This document shows, in pieces, positions 9,930 to 18,547 of a stretch of DNA of 64,000 nt (position 1 is the first letter of the stretch; each line of letters begins with the position of its first letter). Source of the stretch: Fibrobacterota bacterium. Lineage in GTDB: Bacteria; Fibrobacterota; Fibrobacteria; UBA11236. The stretch covers positions 1 through 64,000 of the forward strand of contig CANKII010000002.1 in the NCBI GenBank assembly GCA_947482115.1, in the 5' to 3' direction. A model generated the notes under the pieces. It saw nothing but the letters and a program-made list of their open reading frames with translations. It was not told the origin of the DNA and ran no database searches. The position numbers were made by a program, and so were the translations under genes.

Positions 9930-11246
9930 GTGACTCGGATCGAAACCTATTCCGACGTGCTGCAATGGCTGTACGCCCGCAATCAATTCTCCATCAAGCT
10001 GGGTCTTGAAGGGCCGCGCCATTTGCTGCAGGCTTTGGGAAATCCGGAGCAAGGCGGCGTTTACCTGCATGTGGCGGGAACCAACGGCAAAGGCAGCGTC
10101 TGTGCGAATCTGGCGGCGTTGTTGCCGTCGGTTGGTTTTAAACGCGTGGGCCTTTACACCTCGCCGCATCTGGTCAGTTTTCGCGAGCGCATTCGGATTA
10201 ATGGGACACCCATTCCACCGGATTGGATTACGCAGTGGATGAAGAAGGTGCTTCCGGTTTTGGAAGAACTGAATCCCACCTACTTCGAATGCGTCACGGC
10301 CATGGCTTTCGCTTATTTCCACGAACAGAATTGCGATGCGGTTGTTTTGGAAACGGGTTTGGGCGGGCGACTGGACGCGACCAATATCGTTACACCCAAA
10401 GTGTCCGTGATTACTTCGATCTCCTACGATCATACTTCGATTTTGGGAGACACCCTGGAGAAGATTTGGGCGGAGAAACTGGGCATCGCGAAACCCGGCA
10501 TTCCCTTGATCGTTGATGAGCCCAGACCACACCTGGCGCGATTGGCGGAAGAGACGGCGAATACGCTCAACTCCCCGTTTTTTAATCTGCAGGATCGATT
10601 CAATGAAACGAATTTGCGTTTGCAGGGACAATACGGGGAATATGTACTGCCTGCGGATCTTCGTGCCGAAGTGCATCAAATGCGTAATGCGGCTTTGTCC
10701 CTATTGGTATTTGAAAGCTTTTACGGAAAAACTTTGCCTTCCTCGGAACAATGGCTCCCCGGTCTTCGCAATGCGCGCATGCCCGGCCGCACACAATGGC
10801 TGGAGGGCGACGGATTTCTCCCTGTGCTATTGGATGGCGCACATAATCCCGCTGGCGTTGAGGCATTAGCAGGACATTTGCGAAAGTTGCACAAGGGAAA
10901 ACCCCGCATCTTTTTTTCAGTCATGCGGGACAAGGATTTCGCCGCCCTTTACCGGCAATTACATTCGCTGTCGGATGACATCGTGTATCTTGACTTGAGT
11001 CGAAATTTTTCGAGGGCCCTGACGTTCACAGAGTTATGTGCCGGATTGAATCCTGAAGAGCAAAAGGGTTTGCGCGAAGCCGTTATTTCCCGGGACTCGC
11101 TGGAGCCGTTGCTGCGTCCGGAAAACGGCGCAGATTACGCGGTATTTTGTGGTTCCCTTTATTTGCTGGGGGAAATTATTCCCGTGTTGTTGTCGTATTA
11201 TCGCGGGTTGGAGGAGTTTGAAAGTATGTTGAAAGCGGAGAGTTGA
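9930..11246 (+). CDS. folC: Bifunctional folylpolyglutamate/dihydrofolate synthase
   Basis: A 438-residue Mur-ligase-fold enzyme that adds glutamate to dihydropteroate and to folates. The P-loop lies in YLHVAGTNGKGSVCANL, followed by YTSPHLVSFRERI, YFECVTAMAFAYF, VLETGLGGRLDATN, SITSISYDHTSILG and the C-terminal DGAHNPAGVEAL motif; together these are diagnostic of FolC. The start is GTG at 9930, just after the accD stop. Its stop TGA overlaps the next ATG (TGATG), coupling it to the membrane protease gene. Confidence 0.95.
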   Translation: MTRIETYSDVLQWLYARNQFSIKLGLEGPRHLLQALGNPEQGGVYLHVAGTNGKGSVCANLAALLPSVGFKRVGLYTSPHLVSFRERIRINGTPIPPDWITQWMKKVLPVLEELNPTYFECVTAMAFAYFHEQNCDAVVLETGLGGRLDATNIVTPKVSVITSISYDHTSILGDTLEKIWAEKLGIAKPGIPLIVDEPRPHLARLAEETANTLNSPFFNLQDRFNETNLRLQGQYGEYVLPADLRAEVHQMRNAALSLLVFESFYGKTLPSSEQWLPGLRNARMPGRTQWLEGDGFLPVLLDGAHNPAGVEALAGHLRKLHKGKPRIFFSVMRDKDFAALYRQLHSLSDDIVYLDLSRNFSRALTFTELCAGLNPEEQKGLREAVISRDSLEPLLRPENGADYAVFCGSLYLLGEIIPVLLSYYRGLEEFESMLKAES

Positions 11247-11884
11247 TGCAGCAGGATACAGTCGATATCATAGTGCGTTTTTTTGTGCTGACGGTGTCCC
11301 TCAGCATTCATGAGTTTTCGCACGCATGGGCGGCATTTCGTTTGGGCGATGACACGGCGGCGCGCATGGGTCGCATGACCATCAATCCACTTGTGCATCT
11401 CGATATAGTCGGTTCGATGATGATTCTTTTCGGCATGCCACTGGGATGGGCCAAACCTGTTCCGGTGGATATAATGCGCTTGCGCGATCCCCGGCGTGAT
11501 GGTTCACTGGTGGCCTTGGCGGGTCCGGTTTCCAATATCATACTCGGCGTTCTTTTTTGCGCCGCCTTTTCCTTTCTGGGCTTCCGGGGATTCGGTTGGT
11601 ATCGGCTTCTCACCTTCTTCATTCAAGTCAATTTCGGGTTGGCCATATTCAATCTGATACCCCTGTATCCGCTCGATGGCTCCAAGGTTTTGCCCTTGTT
11701 CCTGTCACGCAGAGCGGCAGATCGCTACGATGAGATGATTACGAAATGGGGCATTTGGCCGCTCGGCATTCTGTTTTTACCCGCCATCCTGGGCTTTAAA
11801 GGGCCTTTGAACTTGTGGTTCGCATTGTGGGGACCTGTTTTAAGGCCTCTTTTGAACTTATTTGGGGTCCCTGCGCTTTGGTGA
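11246..11884 (+). CDS. Site-2 protease family (M50) membrane metalloprotease
   Basis: A 212-residue integral membrane protein. The zinc site is HEFSH at residues 22-26 in the first transmembrane segment, and the second ligand motif NLIPLYPLDGSKVL occurs in the third. This small form without a PDZ domain is typical of the YwhC/Rip3-like group, which differs from RseP in length. Its substrate is unknown; the family cleaves transmembrane segments of regulators or processes membrane proteins. The ATG at 11246 overlaps the folC stop; an immediately preceding in-frame TTG at 11243 would add one residue. Confidence 0.9.
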   Translation: MQQDTVDIIVRFFVLTVSLSIHEFSHAWAAFRLGDDTAARMGRMTINPLVHLDIVGSMMILFGMPLGWAKPVPVDIMRLRDPRRDGSLVALAGPVSNIILGVLFCAAFSFLGFRGFGWYRLLTFFIQVNFGLAIFNLIPLYPLDGSKVLPLFLSRRAADRYDEMITKWGIWPLGILFLPAILGFKGPLNLWFALWGPVLRPLLNLFGVPALW

Positions 11885-11945
11885 TTGCCAGTATTAAGGG
11901 CCGTTAACTAACTTAAGCATCCCATTTTTTGAGACGGAGCAGCCT

Positions 11946-12209
11946 TTGCCCAGCCATAAATCAGCAGAAAAAAGAGTCAAGACCGCAGAAAAAGCCCGTC
12001 TTGTCAATCGTACCGTTCGTTCGGCCATTCGCACCAGCCTGAAAAAGGTTCGTGGCGCCACCACCCAGGCGGATGCGGCCAAGGAATTGCCCAACTTGTT
12101 CTCACTCCTCGACAAAGCGGCCCGCCGCAATCAGGGTGATATCACCAAGAATACCGTTGCGAACTACAAGCGCAAGGCGCACATCGCCGTGGCAACCAAA
12201 ACCAAATAG
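11946..12209 (+). CDS. rpsT: 30S ribosomal protein S20, UUG start
   Basis: An 87-residue protein with the S20 pattern: PSHKSAEKRVKTAEKARLVNRTVRSAIRTSLKK, a second Ala/Lys-rich helix, and a C-terminal KGKAHIA-like end (YKRKAHIAVATKTK). It binds 16S rRNA early in 30S assembly. The only start that gives the conserved MPSHKSA N-terminus is TTG at 11946, six bases after GGAG. Escherichia coli rpsT also begins with UUG, where the weak start takes part in autoregulation, so the same may apply here. A palindromic repeat and a terminator follow. Confidence 0.96.
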   Translation: MPSHKSAEKRVKTAEKARLVNRTVRSAIRTSLKKVRGATTQADAAKELPNLFSLLDKAARRNQGDITKNTVANYKRKAHIAVATKTK

Positions 12210-12216
12210 GATTTTG

Positions 12217-12255
12217 CCCCGGTAGGGGCGCGATTCAATCATGCCCCAACCGGGG
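12217..12255. repeat. Palindromic repeat of the GTAGGGGCG family in the rpsT 3' region
   Basis: A 39-base inverted repeat: 7-bp outer arms CCCCGGT/ACCGGGG, and inner arms of 11 bp around a single central C (GGGGCGCGATT and AATCATGCCCC) with two mismatches. The GGTAGGGGCG core matches other copies at 13660, 18461 and 41697. Confidence 0.7.
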
Positions 12256-12259
12256 TACA

Positions 12260-12290
12260 ACGGTCACCTTTGTGTGGCCGTTTTGTTTTT
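12260..12290 (+). terminator. Rho-independent terminator of rpsT
   Basis: The stem ACGGTCAC/GTGGCCGT (one G-U pair) is followed by TTTTGTTTTT, 50 bases after the rpsT stop and just before argD. Confidence 0.85.
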
Positions 12291-12307
12291 CTGGCTAATT
12301 TTCATTC

Positions 12308-13477
12308 ATGCAAAACAATCATCTTCTCGGCGTTTATGGATCGCGCGATCTGACTATTGCGCGGGGTCAGGGTTCCTACATCTGGGACACCGAAGGGCAT
12401 CGCTATCTTGATTGCGTGTCCGGTGTGGCGGTGAATGCCTTGGGACATTCCGCTTCGGTCGTGGTGGATGCCATCCGGGCCCAAACTGAGCAATTCATTC
12501 ACGCCTCCAATCTTTATGTGTTGCCTTCACAAAAGGCGCTGGCGGAAAAGCTGGCGGAGTTGTCCGGATTCGACGCCGTTTTTTTCAGCAACAGCGGAGC
12601 CGAGGCCAACGAAGGCGCGTTCAAGTTTGCGCGCCATTATTTTGTGGCAGCCGGAAATCCAGAACGGTGCGAGGTGGTGAGTTTCACCAATTCCTTCCAC
12701 GGCCGAACCTATGCGGCCATGGCAGCCACCGGTCAGGACAAAATCCGGTTGGGATTCGGTCCTTTGCCTCCGGGATTCGTTACCGTACCGGTGAATGATG
12801 CCGCAGGGTTGCGCAAGGCCATTGGGCCCAAAACCGCCGCTGTGATTTATGAGTGCGTATTGGCGGAAGGTGGCGTCATCGACTTGTCTCCGGAAATAGC
12901 GGAGGTGTTGCGGGAAGTTCAGGCCCAGGGTGTTTTGCTGATCGCGGATGAAATCCAAACCGGATTGTGGCGCACAGGAACTTTTCTGGCATCGGAAGGA
13001 TTGGGATTGAAACCCGATCTGGTGACTTTGGCAAAGCCGTTGGGTGGCGGGTTGCCGCTGGGAGCGGTGCTGGTCAGCGCAAAAATCGCTGCCGCGCTGA
13101 AGGCCGGAGATCATGGATCCACTTTTGGTGGAAACCCTGTGTCTTGCGCGGCCGGTTTGGCAGTTTTGAAAGTATTGTCGGATCCTGCCTTCATCAAGGA
13201 CATGAATGAACGGTCCGCCTTTCTGCGCAAGGAATTGCAGGCTTTGATTGAAACAAAAGCCGCTGCGGGAATAAACATCGGTCCCATGTCGGGCAAGGGT
13301 TTTCTCATCGGCATTCAATGGGGCGGGGACGTAATCGCACTGCAGAAAAAACTGCGGGACGAGGGCGTGCTGGCACACCGGGCCGGAGCCAGCGTCCTGC
13401 GCCTGCTGCCGCCGTTGAATATTTCCCGCGAGGAGATCAAGGAATTGCTTGGGGCCATGGAACGTGCGCTTGCATAG
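12308..13477 (+). CDS. argD: Acetylornithine/succinyldiaminopimelate-type aminotransferase
   Basis: A 389-residue class III PLP aminotransferase. ArgD converts N-acetylglutamate semialdehyde to N-acetylornithine and can serve in lysine synthesis. Motifs: YLDCVSGVAVNALGH, FFSNSGAEANEGAFKFAR, SFTNSFHGRTYAAMAATGQ, ADEIQTGLWRTG and the PLP lysine in LVTLAKPLGGGLPLGAV, followed by STFGGNPVSCAAGLAV. The length fits ArgD. It starts at the ATG at 12308 immediately after the rpsT terminator. argF (ornithine carbamoyltransferase) is also in this window at 50643, but not in the same operon. Other class III enzymes such as 4-aminobutyrate transaminase are longer. Confidence 0.93.
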   Translation: MQNNHLLGVYGSRDLTIARGQGSYIWDTEGHRYLDCVSGVAVNALGHSASVVVDAIRAQTEQFIHASNLYVLPSQKALAEKLAELSGFDAVFFSNSGAEANEGAFKFARHYFVAAGNPERCEVVSFTNSFHGRTYAAMAATGQDKIRLGFGPLPPGFVTVPVNDAAGLRKAIGPKTAAVIYECVLAEGGVIDLSPEIAEVLREVQAQGVLLIADEIQTGLWRTGTFLASEGLGLKPDLVTLAKPLGGGLPLGAVLVSAKIAAALKAGDHGSTFGGNPVSCAAGLAVLKVLSDPAFIKDMNERSAFLRKELQALIETKAAAGINIGPMSGKGFLIGIQWGGDVIALQKKLRDEGVLAHRAGASVLRLLPPLNISREEIKELLGAMERALA

Positions 13478-14465
13478 CCTCCGGCGTTTTGTCCCGTGGC
13501 TGGCATTTTTCGTGGTACTCGCCCTCGCATTATTTCTTCACCGCTGTTCCTCCAAACCCGCTTCCATTCCCGAACCGCCGAAATTGATTCAACCGGTTAT
13601 GAATCATTCACAACCCGAAACAACGATTGCGAAACGATTGGATACGTCCATTGTTGTTCGTAGGGGCGTCCGGCGGGACGCCCTTGTTGTTGCCCCTACA
13701 GGAAACGTTGTTGCAAATGGTCCGGACTCCATGCCCTATGTCTATGCCGATCCTTGGGGTGGGCGTCATTTTGATTCGATCACCGTGTCCTTGCATTGCC
13801 GTGAGGATTGCGTCATCCTTTACTCGTTTACGGACAGCGTGAATCTGCGCAGCTACAATGCTCCGTTGACCATTCGGCACAACACGACCTTGTGGTTCGC
13901 GGGTTTGTCAGCGCATGGAAATCGCATGCAGACCACCCGGTTGGAATATGTCATTGAGAAGAATCCCCGGAATTGTTCCGCCGGTTCGATGCCGGTGCAA
14001 GTGCAGGGCCATGCGGTGTGCGTGGATGTGTATGAATGGCCGAATCGCGAGAATGCGCAGCCGCAGGCTATGATGAATCATGATCAGGCGGAGGATTCCT
14101 GCCGCTCAGCGGGCAAACATTTGTGTTCCGAGGACGAATGGCAGGCAGCCTGTCACGGGCCCGAACAATCGCGTTATCCCTACGGCCAAAGTTATGACGA
14201 GCGCTATTGTCCGGCTCAACAGTCCGCACCTTCGCGATCAGGAAGATTCCCCGCCTGCCGTTCCTACTACGGGTTATACGATCTCACGGGAAATATGTGG
14301 GAATGGACCTCAACACCGAATCCGCAACACAGCGATTTTTATTTCGTGGCGGGCGGTGGATGGGATGCGGCGGACAATGCCACGTGCGGCATGGCGAAGT
14401 ACAGTTTCTATCCGCAGAACCGGTATCCCACGGTGGGAGCCCGATGCTGTGTGGAGGCGAAGTAG
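13464..14465 (+). CDS. Membrane-anchored protein with chitobiase-C-like and SUMF1/FGE-like domains
   Basis: About 333 residues. It has an N-terminal signal anchor (RFVPWLAFFVVLALALFLHRC), then a linker containing a palindromic repeat. A beta-domain around residues 95-165 (SITVSLHCREDCVILYSFTDS to APLTIRHNTTLWFAGL) resembles the CHB_HEX_C_1 fold. A C-terminal formylglycine-generating-enzyme-like domain follows (CRSAGKHLCSEDEWQAACHG, YGLYDLTGNMWEWT, VAGGGWDAADNATC, PTVGARCCVEAK). Such SUMF1-like domains in lipoproteins are usually non-catalytic. The start is uncertain: GTG at 13464 overlaps argD by 14 bases, and a TTG lies at 13449. It may be translationally coupled to argD; no functional link is evident. 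Confidence 0.7.
   Translation: MRLHSLRRFVPWLAFFVVLALALFLHRCSSKPASIPEPPKLIQPVMNHSQPETTIAKRLDTSIVVRRGVRRDALVVAPTGNVVANGPDSMPYVYADPWGGRHFDSITVSLHCREDCVILYSFTDSVNLRSYNAPLTIRHNTTLWFAGLSAHGNRMQTTRLEYVIEKNPRNCSAGSMPVQVQGHAVCVDVYEWPNRENAQPQAMMNHDQAEDSCRSAGKHLCSEDEWQAACHGPEQSRYPYGQSYDERYCPAQQSAPSRSGRFPACRSYYGLYDLTGNMWEWTSTPNPQHSDFYFVAGGGWDAADNATCGMAKYSFYPQNRYPTVGARCCVEAK
13660..13699. repeat. Palindromic repeat copy inside the SUMF1-like gene
   Basis: It reads GTAGGGGCGTCC...GGACGCCC, then a 3' GCCCCTAC arm. The outer arms GTAGGGGC/GCCCCTAC are perfect, and the inner arms GGGCGTCC/GGACGCCC form a second, alternative hairpin. It is translated in frame within a linker (approximately RRGVRRDALVVAPT). 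Confidence 0.85.
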
Positions 14466-14474
14466 CGCGGGATT

Positions 14475-15512
14475 TTATTCCCCATCCGGAAGCATATCCG
14501 GTTTTGGTACTTCTTCCTTCTTCCCGATTTTCATGAAGAAATAAGCTGGCGCGCAGAGGAGCGAAGTCAGCAGCACAATGGAATGAAACAGCGCGGGGAT
14601 TTCCGTGTGACCGTGCGTCGTCATGCCTCTCGCCTTGTCAATCACATGGTAGAGAACCTTGCCGCCTTGTTCTCCAAAACCCAGCCCGGCAGGGGAAATG
14701 GGAATGCCGTTGATCATAGTCAACGCCGGGACCACATAGGCATGAATCTTGAAAGGGATGTCCACCTCCAACATCTCGGCGCACAATGCATAAACACCAA
14801 CGATGGATAAGTGGACGCACATGGCGAGCAGAAGCACTCCAAGGAAGATCCACGGAGAGCTCCGGAAGGCAGCGAGCGATATCCACAAACCTTTCCAGAA
14901 GCCGTGTTCGGGATTCGATTCAATGGTGAGAGATTCAATGGACTTTCGGGATTTCCACGGCGCGAGATAAGTGAAGATTAAAATCAGGGAGGCAACCGAG
15001 GCGCCCAGGAACACAAATGCCTGCGCTCCGAGAATGGGGGAGTCTTCCCAGAGCTTGTAGTTCCAGATATTGGTCAAGGTTCCCAACCAAATCAAACCCA
15101 GTGTTCCGGCCACCCGATCCACCACCATGGTGCCGATGGCTGCGGCACCCTCCGCCTTGTCGCGACCGCGCAGGAGGTAGAAGCCCTTGACGAAATCTCC
15201 ACCTGTTCCGCCAGGAAGAATGCTGCTGAAGAAAAGTCCAATCAGGTGAAGACGAAGCACGAAACCTGCGGATACGTTTACCTTGGCCGCGCGAAGCAGC
15301 CAATACCAGCGTATGTAAGCGATGCCTTCGAGAACGATGGCATAGAGGAGAAAGGCTTCCACATACCATAGTGGATGGGCGCGCATGGCCTGTTTCAACA
15401 AATGCGGATTGAGAGCGCCGGTGTGGATCAGCAGAAAAATCGCCAAAACACCCAGGCTGATGCGAAGGATGTTTCCCAACCAAGGGGAGGATTGTTTCGT
15501 GTCAGAATCCAT
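14475..15512 (-). CDS. Flippase-like / lysylphosphatidylglycerol-synthase transmembrane-region family protein (YbhN-like)
   Basis: A 345-residue protein with about eight hydrophobic segments, of the UPF0104/AglD-like membrane family. Typical features are GGTGGDFVKGFYLLRGRDKAEGAAAIGTMVVDRVAGTLGL in the middle and a late INGIPISPAGLGFGEQGGKVLY motif. Relatives are the membrane domain of MprF and proteins thought to move lipid-linked substrates. It lacks the soluble aminoacyl-transferase domain of MprF. It converges with the SUMF1-like gene with 9 bases between stops and is probably monocistronic. The substrate is unknown. Confidence 0.85.
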   Translation of the reverse strand: MDSDTKQSSPWLGNILRISLGVLAIFLLIHTGALNPHLLKQAMRAHPLWYVEAFLLYAIVLEGIAYIRWYWLLRAAKVNVSAGFVLRLHLIGLFFSSILPGGTGGDFVKGFYLLRGRDKAEGAAAIGTMVVDRVAGTLGLIWLGTLTNIWNYKLWEDSPILGAQAFVFLGASVASLILIFTYLAPWKSRKSIESLTIESNPEHGFWKGLWISLAAFRSSPWIFLGVLLLAMCVHLSIVGVYALCAEMLEVDIPFKIHAYVVPALTMINGIPISPAGLGFGEQGGKVLYHVIDKARGMTTHGHTEIPALFHSIVLLTSLLCAPAYFFMKIGKKEEVPKPDMLPDGE

Positions 15513-15590
15513 TGTGCTTTTCGTCAGGGAAAAGAATTGGTGTAGTGAATCTTAGAAATCGAACCTGTTTCACGAATGAGTGTACGATGT

Positions 15591-16508
15591 TTACGGCATC
15601 CCGGCCAGCTTCCAGTCGCGATGGGAATCGTCCACCGGATCCAGATGAATGTTCACCGACCATTTGGACTTTTCCAGGGAACGGATGCGCATTTCGATTT
15701 CATCCGCAATTCGGTGAGCTGCACCGAGGGTGATATCTTCGTCAAAGACCAGATGTAGCTCCACGAAATTGATGTCCCCAGCCCGCCGCGTTTTTAATTC
15801 ATGTGCGCCGTTGATGCGGGTCGAATGGGTCGTTGCTATTTGGCGAATTTGTTCCACGATATTTTCCGGAAGCGCCCGATCCAGCAGCATGTCCAACCCC
15901 TGGCGAATCAGCGGCAGGGATTCCTTGGCGATGTACACCGCGATACCAAGCCCGAGCAGGGGATCGGCCATTTGCCATCCCGTGAAACGGATGAGAAGCA
16001 TGGCGATGAGGATGGCGCTGTTGGAAAAAACATCGGTACGATAATGCAATGAGTCCGCTTTGACGACCAAGCTGCGGGTGTTCCGGGACGCGCGCTGGAG
16101 GTACACAGTGAGACCCAGCGCGGCCAAAACAGAGAACACCATGGTTCCGGCCGCCAGATCCAGTTGCAAGGTGGAGATGCTTTGAGGATGGATCAGTTTG
16201 CCCACTGCCTGTCGTACGATGAAGCCCGCCGATCCAAGAATGAAAAGTCCTTCGGCCGTTGCGGCGATTCCCTCCATTTTGCCACGACCATAGTTGTAAA
16301 ATTCGTCCCGAGGCTTCTCGGTGCTGTGCACGGCGAATGCGTTGAATCCGGATACGAGAAAGTCGAAGAAGGAATCGACAGCCGAGGCCAACACGGCAAC
16401 CGAACCGGTGTAAATCCCGGCTGCCAACTTCAAAATGGCGAGACACAGGGATGCAATTGTTGTGAGTCGCATGGCACGACGGGGAATGGGTTGAGTCTTG
16501 GAAGTCAT
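15591..16508 (-). CDS. Cation diffusion facilitator (CDF) family metal/proton antiporter, FieF-like
   Basis: A 305-residue protein with six transmembrane helices and a C-terminal ferredoxin-like domain. The transport-site residues of FieF/YiiP are visible: Asp pairs in VLASAVDSFFDFLVSG (TM2) and the His/Asp pair in VVKADSLHYRTDVFSNSA (TM5). The linker YNYGRGKMEGIAA is typical. The cytoplasmic end has VELHLVFDEDITLGAAHRIADEIE and a late HLDP motif for metal binding. The family exports Zn2+, Fe2+, Cd2+ or Mn2+ in exchange for protons; the DxxxD/HxxxD set points to Zn/Fe/Cd rather than Mn. Confidence 0.93.
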   Translation of the reverse strand: MTSKTQPIPRRAMRLTTIASLCLAILKLAAGIYTGSVAVLASAVDSFFDFLVSGFNAFAVHSTEKPRDEFYNYGRGKMEGIAATAEGLFILGSAGFIVRQAVGKLIHPQSISTLQLDLAAGTMVFSVLAALGLTVYLQRASRNTRSLVVKADSLHYRTDVFSNSAILIAMLLIRFTGWQMADPLLGLGIAVYIAKESLPLIRQGLDMLLDRALPENIVEQIRQIATTHSTRINGAHELKTRRAGDINFVELHLVFDEDITLGAAHRIADEIEMRIRSLEKSKWSVNIHLDPVDDSHRDWKLAGMP

Positions 16509-16666
16509 TGATAAGAAAGAAACTAGAAATGAAAAGTTTTGTCATACCCCGCATTGCCAAAATCTATTGCGGTTTTAAACCCCTTTTAGTTTGACAGGTA
16601 AAGGTTGTTTTGCAACACTTTAGCAATACGGGCGAGGTCTCGCCTGCAATTAAAAGGGGAATCAGA

Positions 16667-17356
16667 ATGAGAATACAGACAGTTGCACTGTTATCGCTTG
16701 GATTGGTGAGCGCTGGATTTTGTCTTGATGAGTACATGCCGATGGTAAAGGGAAAGACAGAAATTGACGTGGGAGTCAACTTCGCCTCTCCCGAAGTCGG
16801 GGATGCGGCGACGAAGGTCCCTCTGCAGGTGAAGTACGGGCTTATGAAAAATCTGGATCTGGAGCTTGGAGCGCAATATTCCACAGTCGACAAGGCTAGC
16901 GGTTTGGAGCAGCCCGCTATTGCAGCCAAATACGCCATCGGCGACAATGGAATTGGCGTGCTGGTGAACTTGGTTCTGCCTTTCGCCAGCGGCGACTTGT
17001 CGAATGGTTACAAGGGCATGGGCATCGCACCGGGCGTCGTATATGGCAAGAACTACGACAAGATTCAGGCTGTGGCTTTGGCGACGTTTCAGATCAACAT
17101 GGAAGATAAGGGCTTTACGCCGGACAACATCCTGACCGTGTATTTGAAACCCGGTTATATGGTGAACGATAAGCTCGCGGGTTATCTCGGCGTGAATTAT
17201 ATGTCGCAGGGCAGCGCCAACGCTACCACGGTTCAACCCGGACTGACCTACACGATTTCGGACATGCTGGCGGTTGAGGCCAATATTCCCTATGTGGTTT
17301 CGACGACCGGGACTAAATACTGGGGCGTCTGGGCGTCTCTCTACGTCACCCTTTAA
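16667..17356 (+). CDS. Putative outer-membrane beta-barrel protein
   Basis: A 229-residue secreted protein. The start at 16667 follows AAAAGGGG and opens a signal peptide (MRIQTVALLSLGLVSAGFC). The mature part alternates polar and hydrophobic residues with many Gly/Tyr/aromatic turns (VKYGLMKNLDLELGAQYS, YAIGDNGIGVLVNLVLPFASGD, YLKPGYMVNDKLAGYLGVNY). It ends WGVWASLYVTL, consistent with a 10- to 12-strand transporter-like barrel such as the MetA-pathway or DUF3187-like barrels. No enzymatic motif is seen. A TTGACA-like hexamer lies at 16591, but the matching -10 is poor. A strong terminator follows. Confidence 0.65.
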   Translation: MRIQTVALLSLGLVSAGFCLDEYMPMVKGKTEIDVGVNFASPEVGDAATKVPLQVKYGLMKNLDLELGAQYSTVDKASGLEQPAIAAKYAIGDNGIGVLVNLVLPFASGDLSNGYKGMGIAPGVVYGKNYDKIQAVALATFQINMEDKGFTPDNILTVYLKPGYMVNDKLAGYLGVNYMSQGSANATTVQPGLTYTISDMLAVEANIPYVVSTTGTKYWGVWASLYVTL

Positions 17357-17373
17357 TCAATTTTTCTGAAATT

Positions 17374-17406
17374 AAAAAGCCACGGGATTTTTCCCGTGGC
17401 TTTTTT
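17374..17406. terminator. Bidirectional terminator between the barrel gene and the TonB-system operon
   Basis: A perfect stem AGCCACGGGA/TCCCGTGGCT with a TTTT loop is flanked by A5 and T6. It ends the plus-strand gene at 17356 and the minus-strand operon finishing at 17417. Confidence 0.93.
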
Positions 17407-17416
17407 GTTTCCAAAT

Positions 17417-18547
17417 TTATTTCCGCGAATTTTTATGGCCGTTTGAAAGTTCCCGATACTGCGCCGCTTCATCCTTCAAATCCGCATCCTTGGGTTGCAG
17501 AGTCAATCCACGTTCCAGAATCGCCGCGGCATCCTCATCGCGACTCTGCCGATGGAATTCGCTGGCGATGTTGCGCAGCCCTTCAATGCCTTCACGGTTT
17601 CCGTGTTGAAGAGCCTGACGGTAACTTTCTTCGCTGCGATCCCACCACTTCGAGTCGAAAGCAAGATTTCCCAGAAACACCGCCGCGTCGGAGAAATCCG
17701 GTTTAATGGACAGGGCTTTCTGAAGATAATCCATGGCTAGAAACGGTTTGCCATCCTGTGCCAGCACGTCGGCGAGTTTATAGAGGGCGTCGGCGTCATT
17801 TTCCCTGAGGGTTAATCCTTCGCGATATGCGGCGGCGGCATCCGCAAGCCGTCCCTGTGCCCGCTGTAAATCTCCGATGTAAAACAGAAAATCGACCTCG
17901 GAAGGCTTTCGTGAAAAAGCTTCCCTCACGAGGGTAATGGCCGGATCGTATTCCTTGAGAGCCGCGTGAATTTCGGCTTCCTGATACACAAGGCTGATAT
18001 CGTCGGGATCGAGACGCCGCGCCGCTTCCAAAGCCTGCAAGGCTCCCACATAATCCCGGACACGTATATAGGCATCAGCCAGATACAACCACGCGCTCAA
18101 ATTTTCCGGATCGGCTGCCAGCACTCTGCGATACGCGGCGATGGCTTCCCCGTATTGTTCCAGTCGAAAGAGCACGGCGGCGAGATTGATCTGCGCGGCC
18201 TGCAACTTTCCGTCGCTGAGCCGCACGGCCTTGTGGAACATCGCCGCCGCCGGAGCCAGCCGGTTCAGATGGAAAAGACAATTGCCTTTGTTAAAAGCCA
18301 CGGTGGCGGGATCCGCACCACGGCTTTCCGCCCGCTGGTATAGCAACAGGGCTTTGGCGAACTGGCCGCGGTTGTAAAGATCATTTCCGCGTTGCACCAG
18401 ATTGGATGCGGTGATGGATACAGGTATAGAAACCGAATCATTCGTTATTGTGTCGTTCCCGTAGGGGCGTCCTGCGGGACGCCCTGACAATGTGGCTACA
18501 ATGGAAGCCATTATCCAAAATCGCATTTTGAAATTCATATCATGCAT
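17417..18547 (-). CDS. Tetratricopeptide-repeat protein, last gene of the TonB-system operon
   Basis: A 376-residue exported protein. The ATG at 18547 overlaps the stop of the tonB-like gene. A hydrophobic leader (MRFWIMASIVATL) is followed directly by GRPAGRPYGN, the translation of a palindromic repeat. The rest is about eight TPR units, for example ALLLYQRAESRGADPATVAFNKGNCL, AIAAYRRVLAADPENLSAWLYLADAYI and AMDYLQKALSIKPDFSDAAVFLGNLAF. A TPR gene closes the Vibrio TonB2/TtpC clusters in the same way. Such a protein probably assists the energy-transducing complex at the periplasmic side; its partner is not known. Confidence 0.85.
   Translation of the reverse strand: MHDMNFKMRFWIMASIVATLSGRPAGRPYGNDTITNDSVSIPVSITASNLVQRGNDLYNRGQFAKALLLYQRAESRGADPATVAFNKGNCLFHLNRLAPAAAMFHKAVRLSDGKLQAAQINLAAVLFRLEQYGEAIAAYRRVLAADPENLSAWLYLADAYIRVRDYVGALQALEAARRLDPDDISLVYQEAEIHAALKEYDPAITLVREAFSRKPSEVDFLFYIGDLQRAQGRLADAAAAYREGLTLRENDADALYKLADVLAQDGKPFLAMDYLQKALSIKPDFSDAAVFLGNLAFDSKWWDRSEESYRQALQHGNREGIEGLRNIASEFHRQSRDEDAAAILERGLTLQPKDADLKDEAAQYRELSNGHKNSRK
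18461..18488. repeat. Palindromic repeat copy in the TPR gene
   Basis: A short copy with GTAGGGGCGTCC and GGACGCCCTGAC arms around TGCG. On the coding strand it is read in frame as GRPAGRPYG directly after the signal peptide. It shares GTAGGGGCGTCC exactly with the copy at 13660. Confidence 0.85.

Noticed and set aside
16591-16620. A sigma-54 promoter upstream of the barrel gene
   Set aside because: The GG and GC elements are seven bases apart, not the required ten; only a TTGACA-like hexamer with a poor -10 is present.
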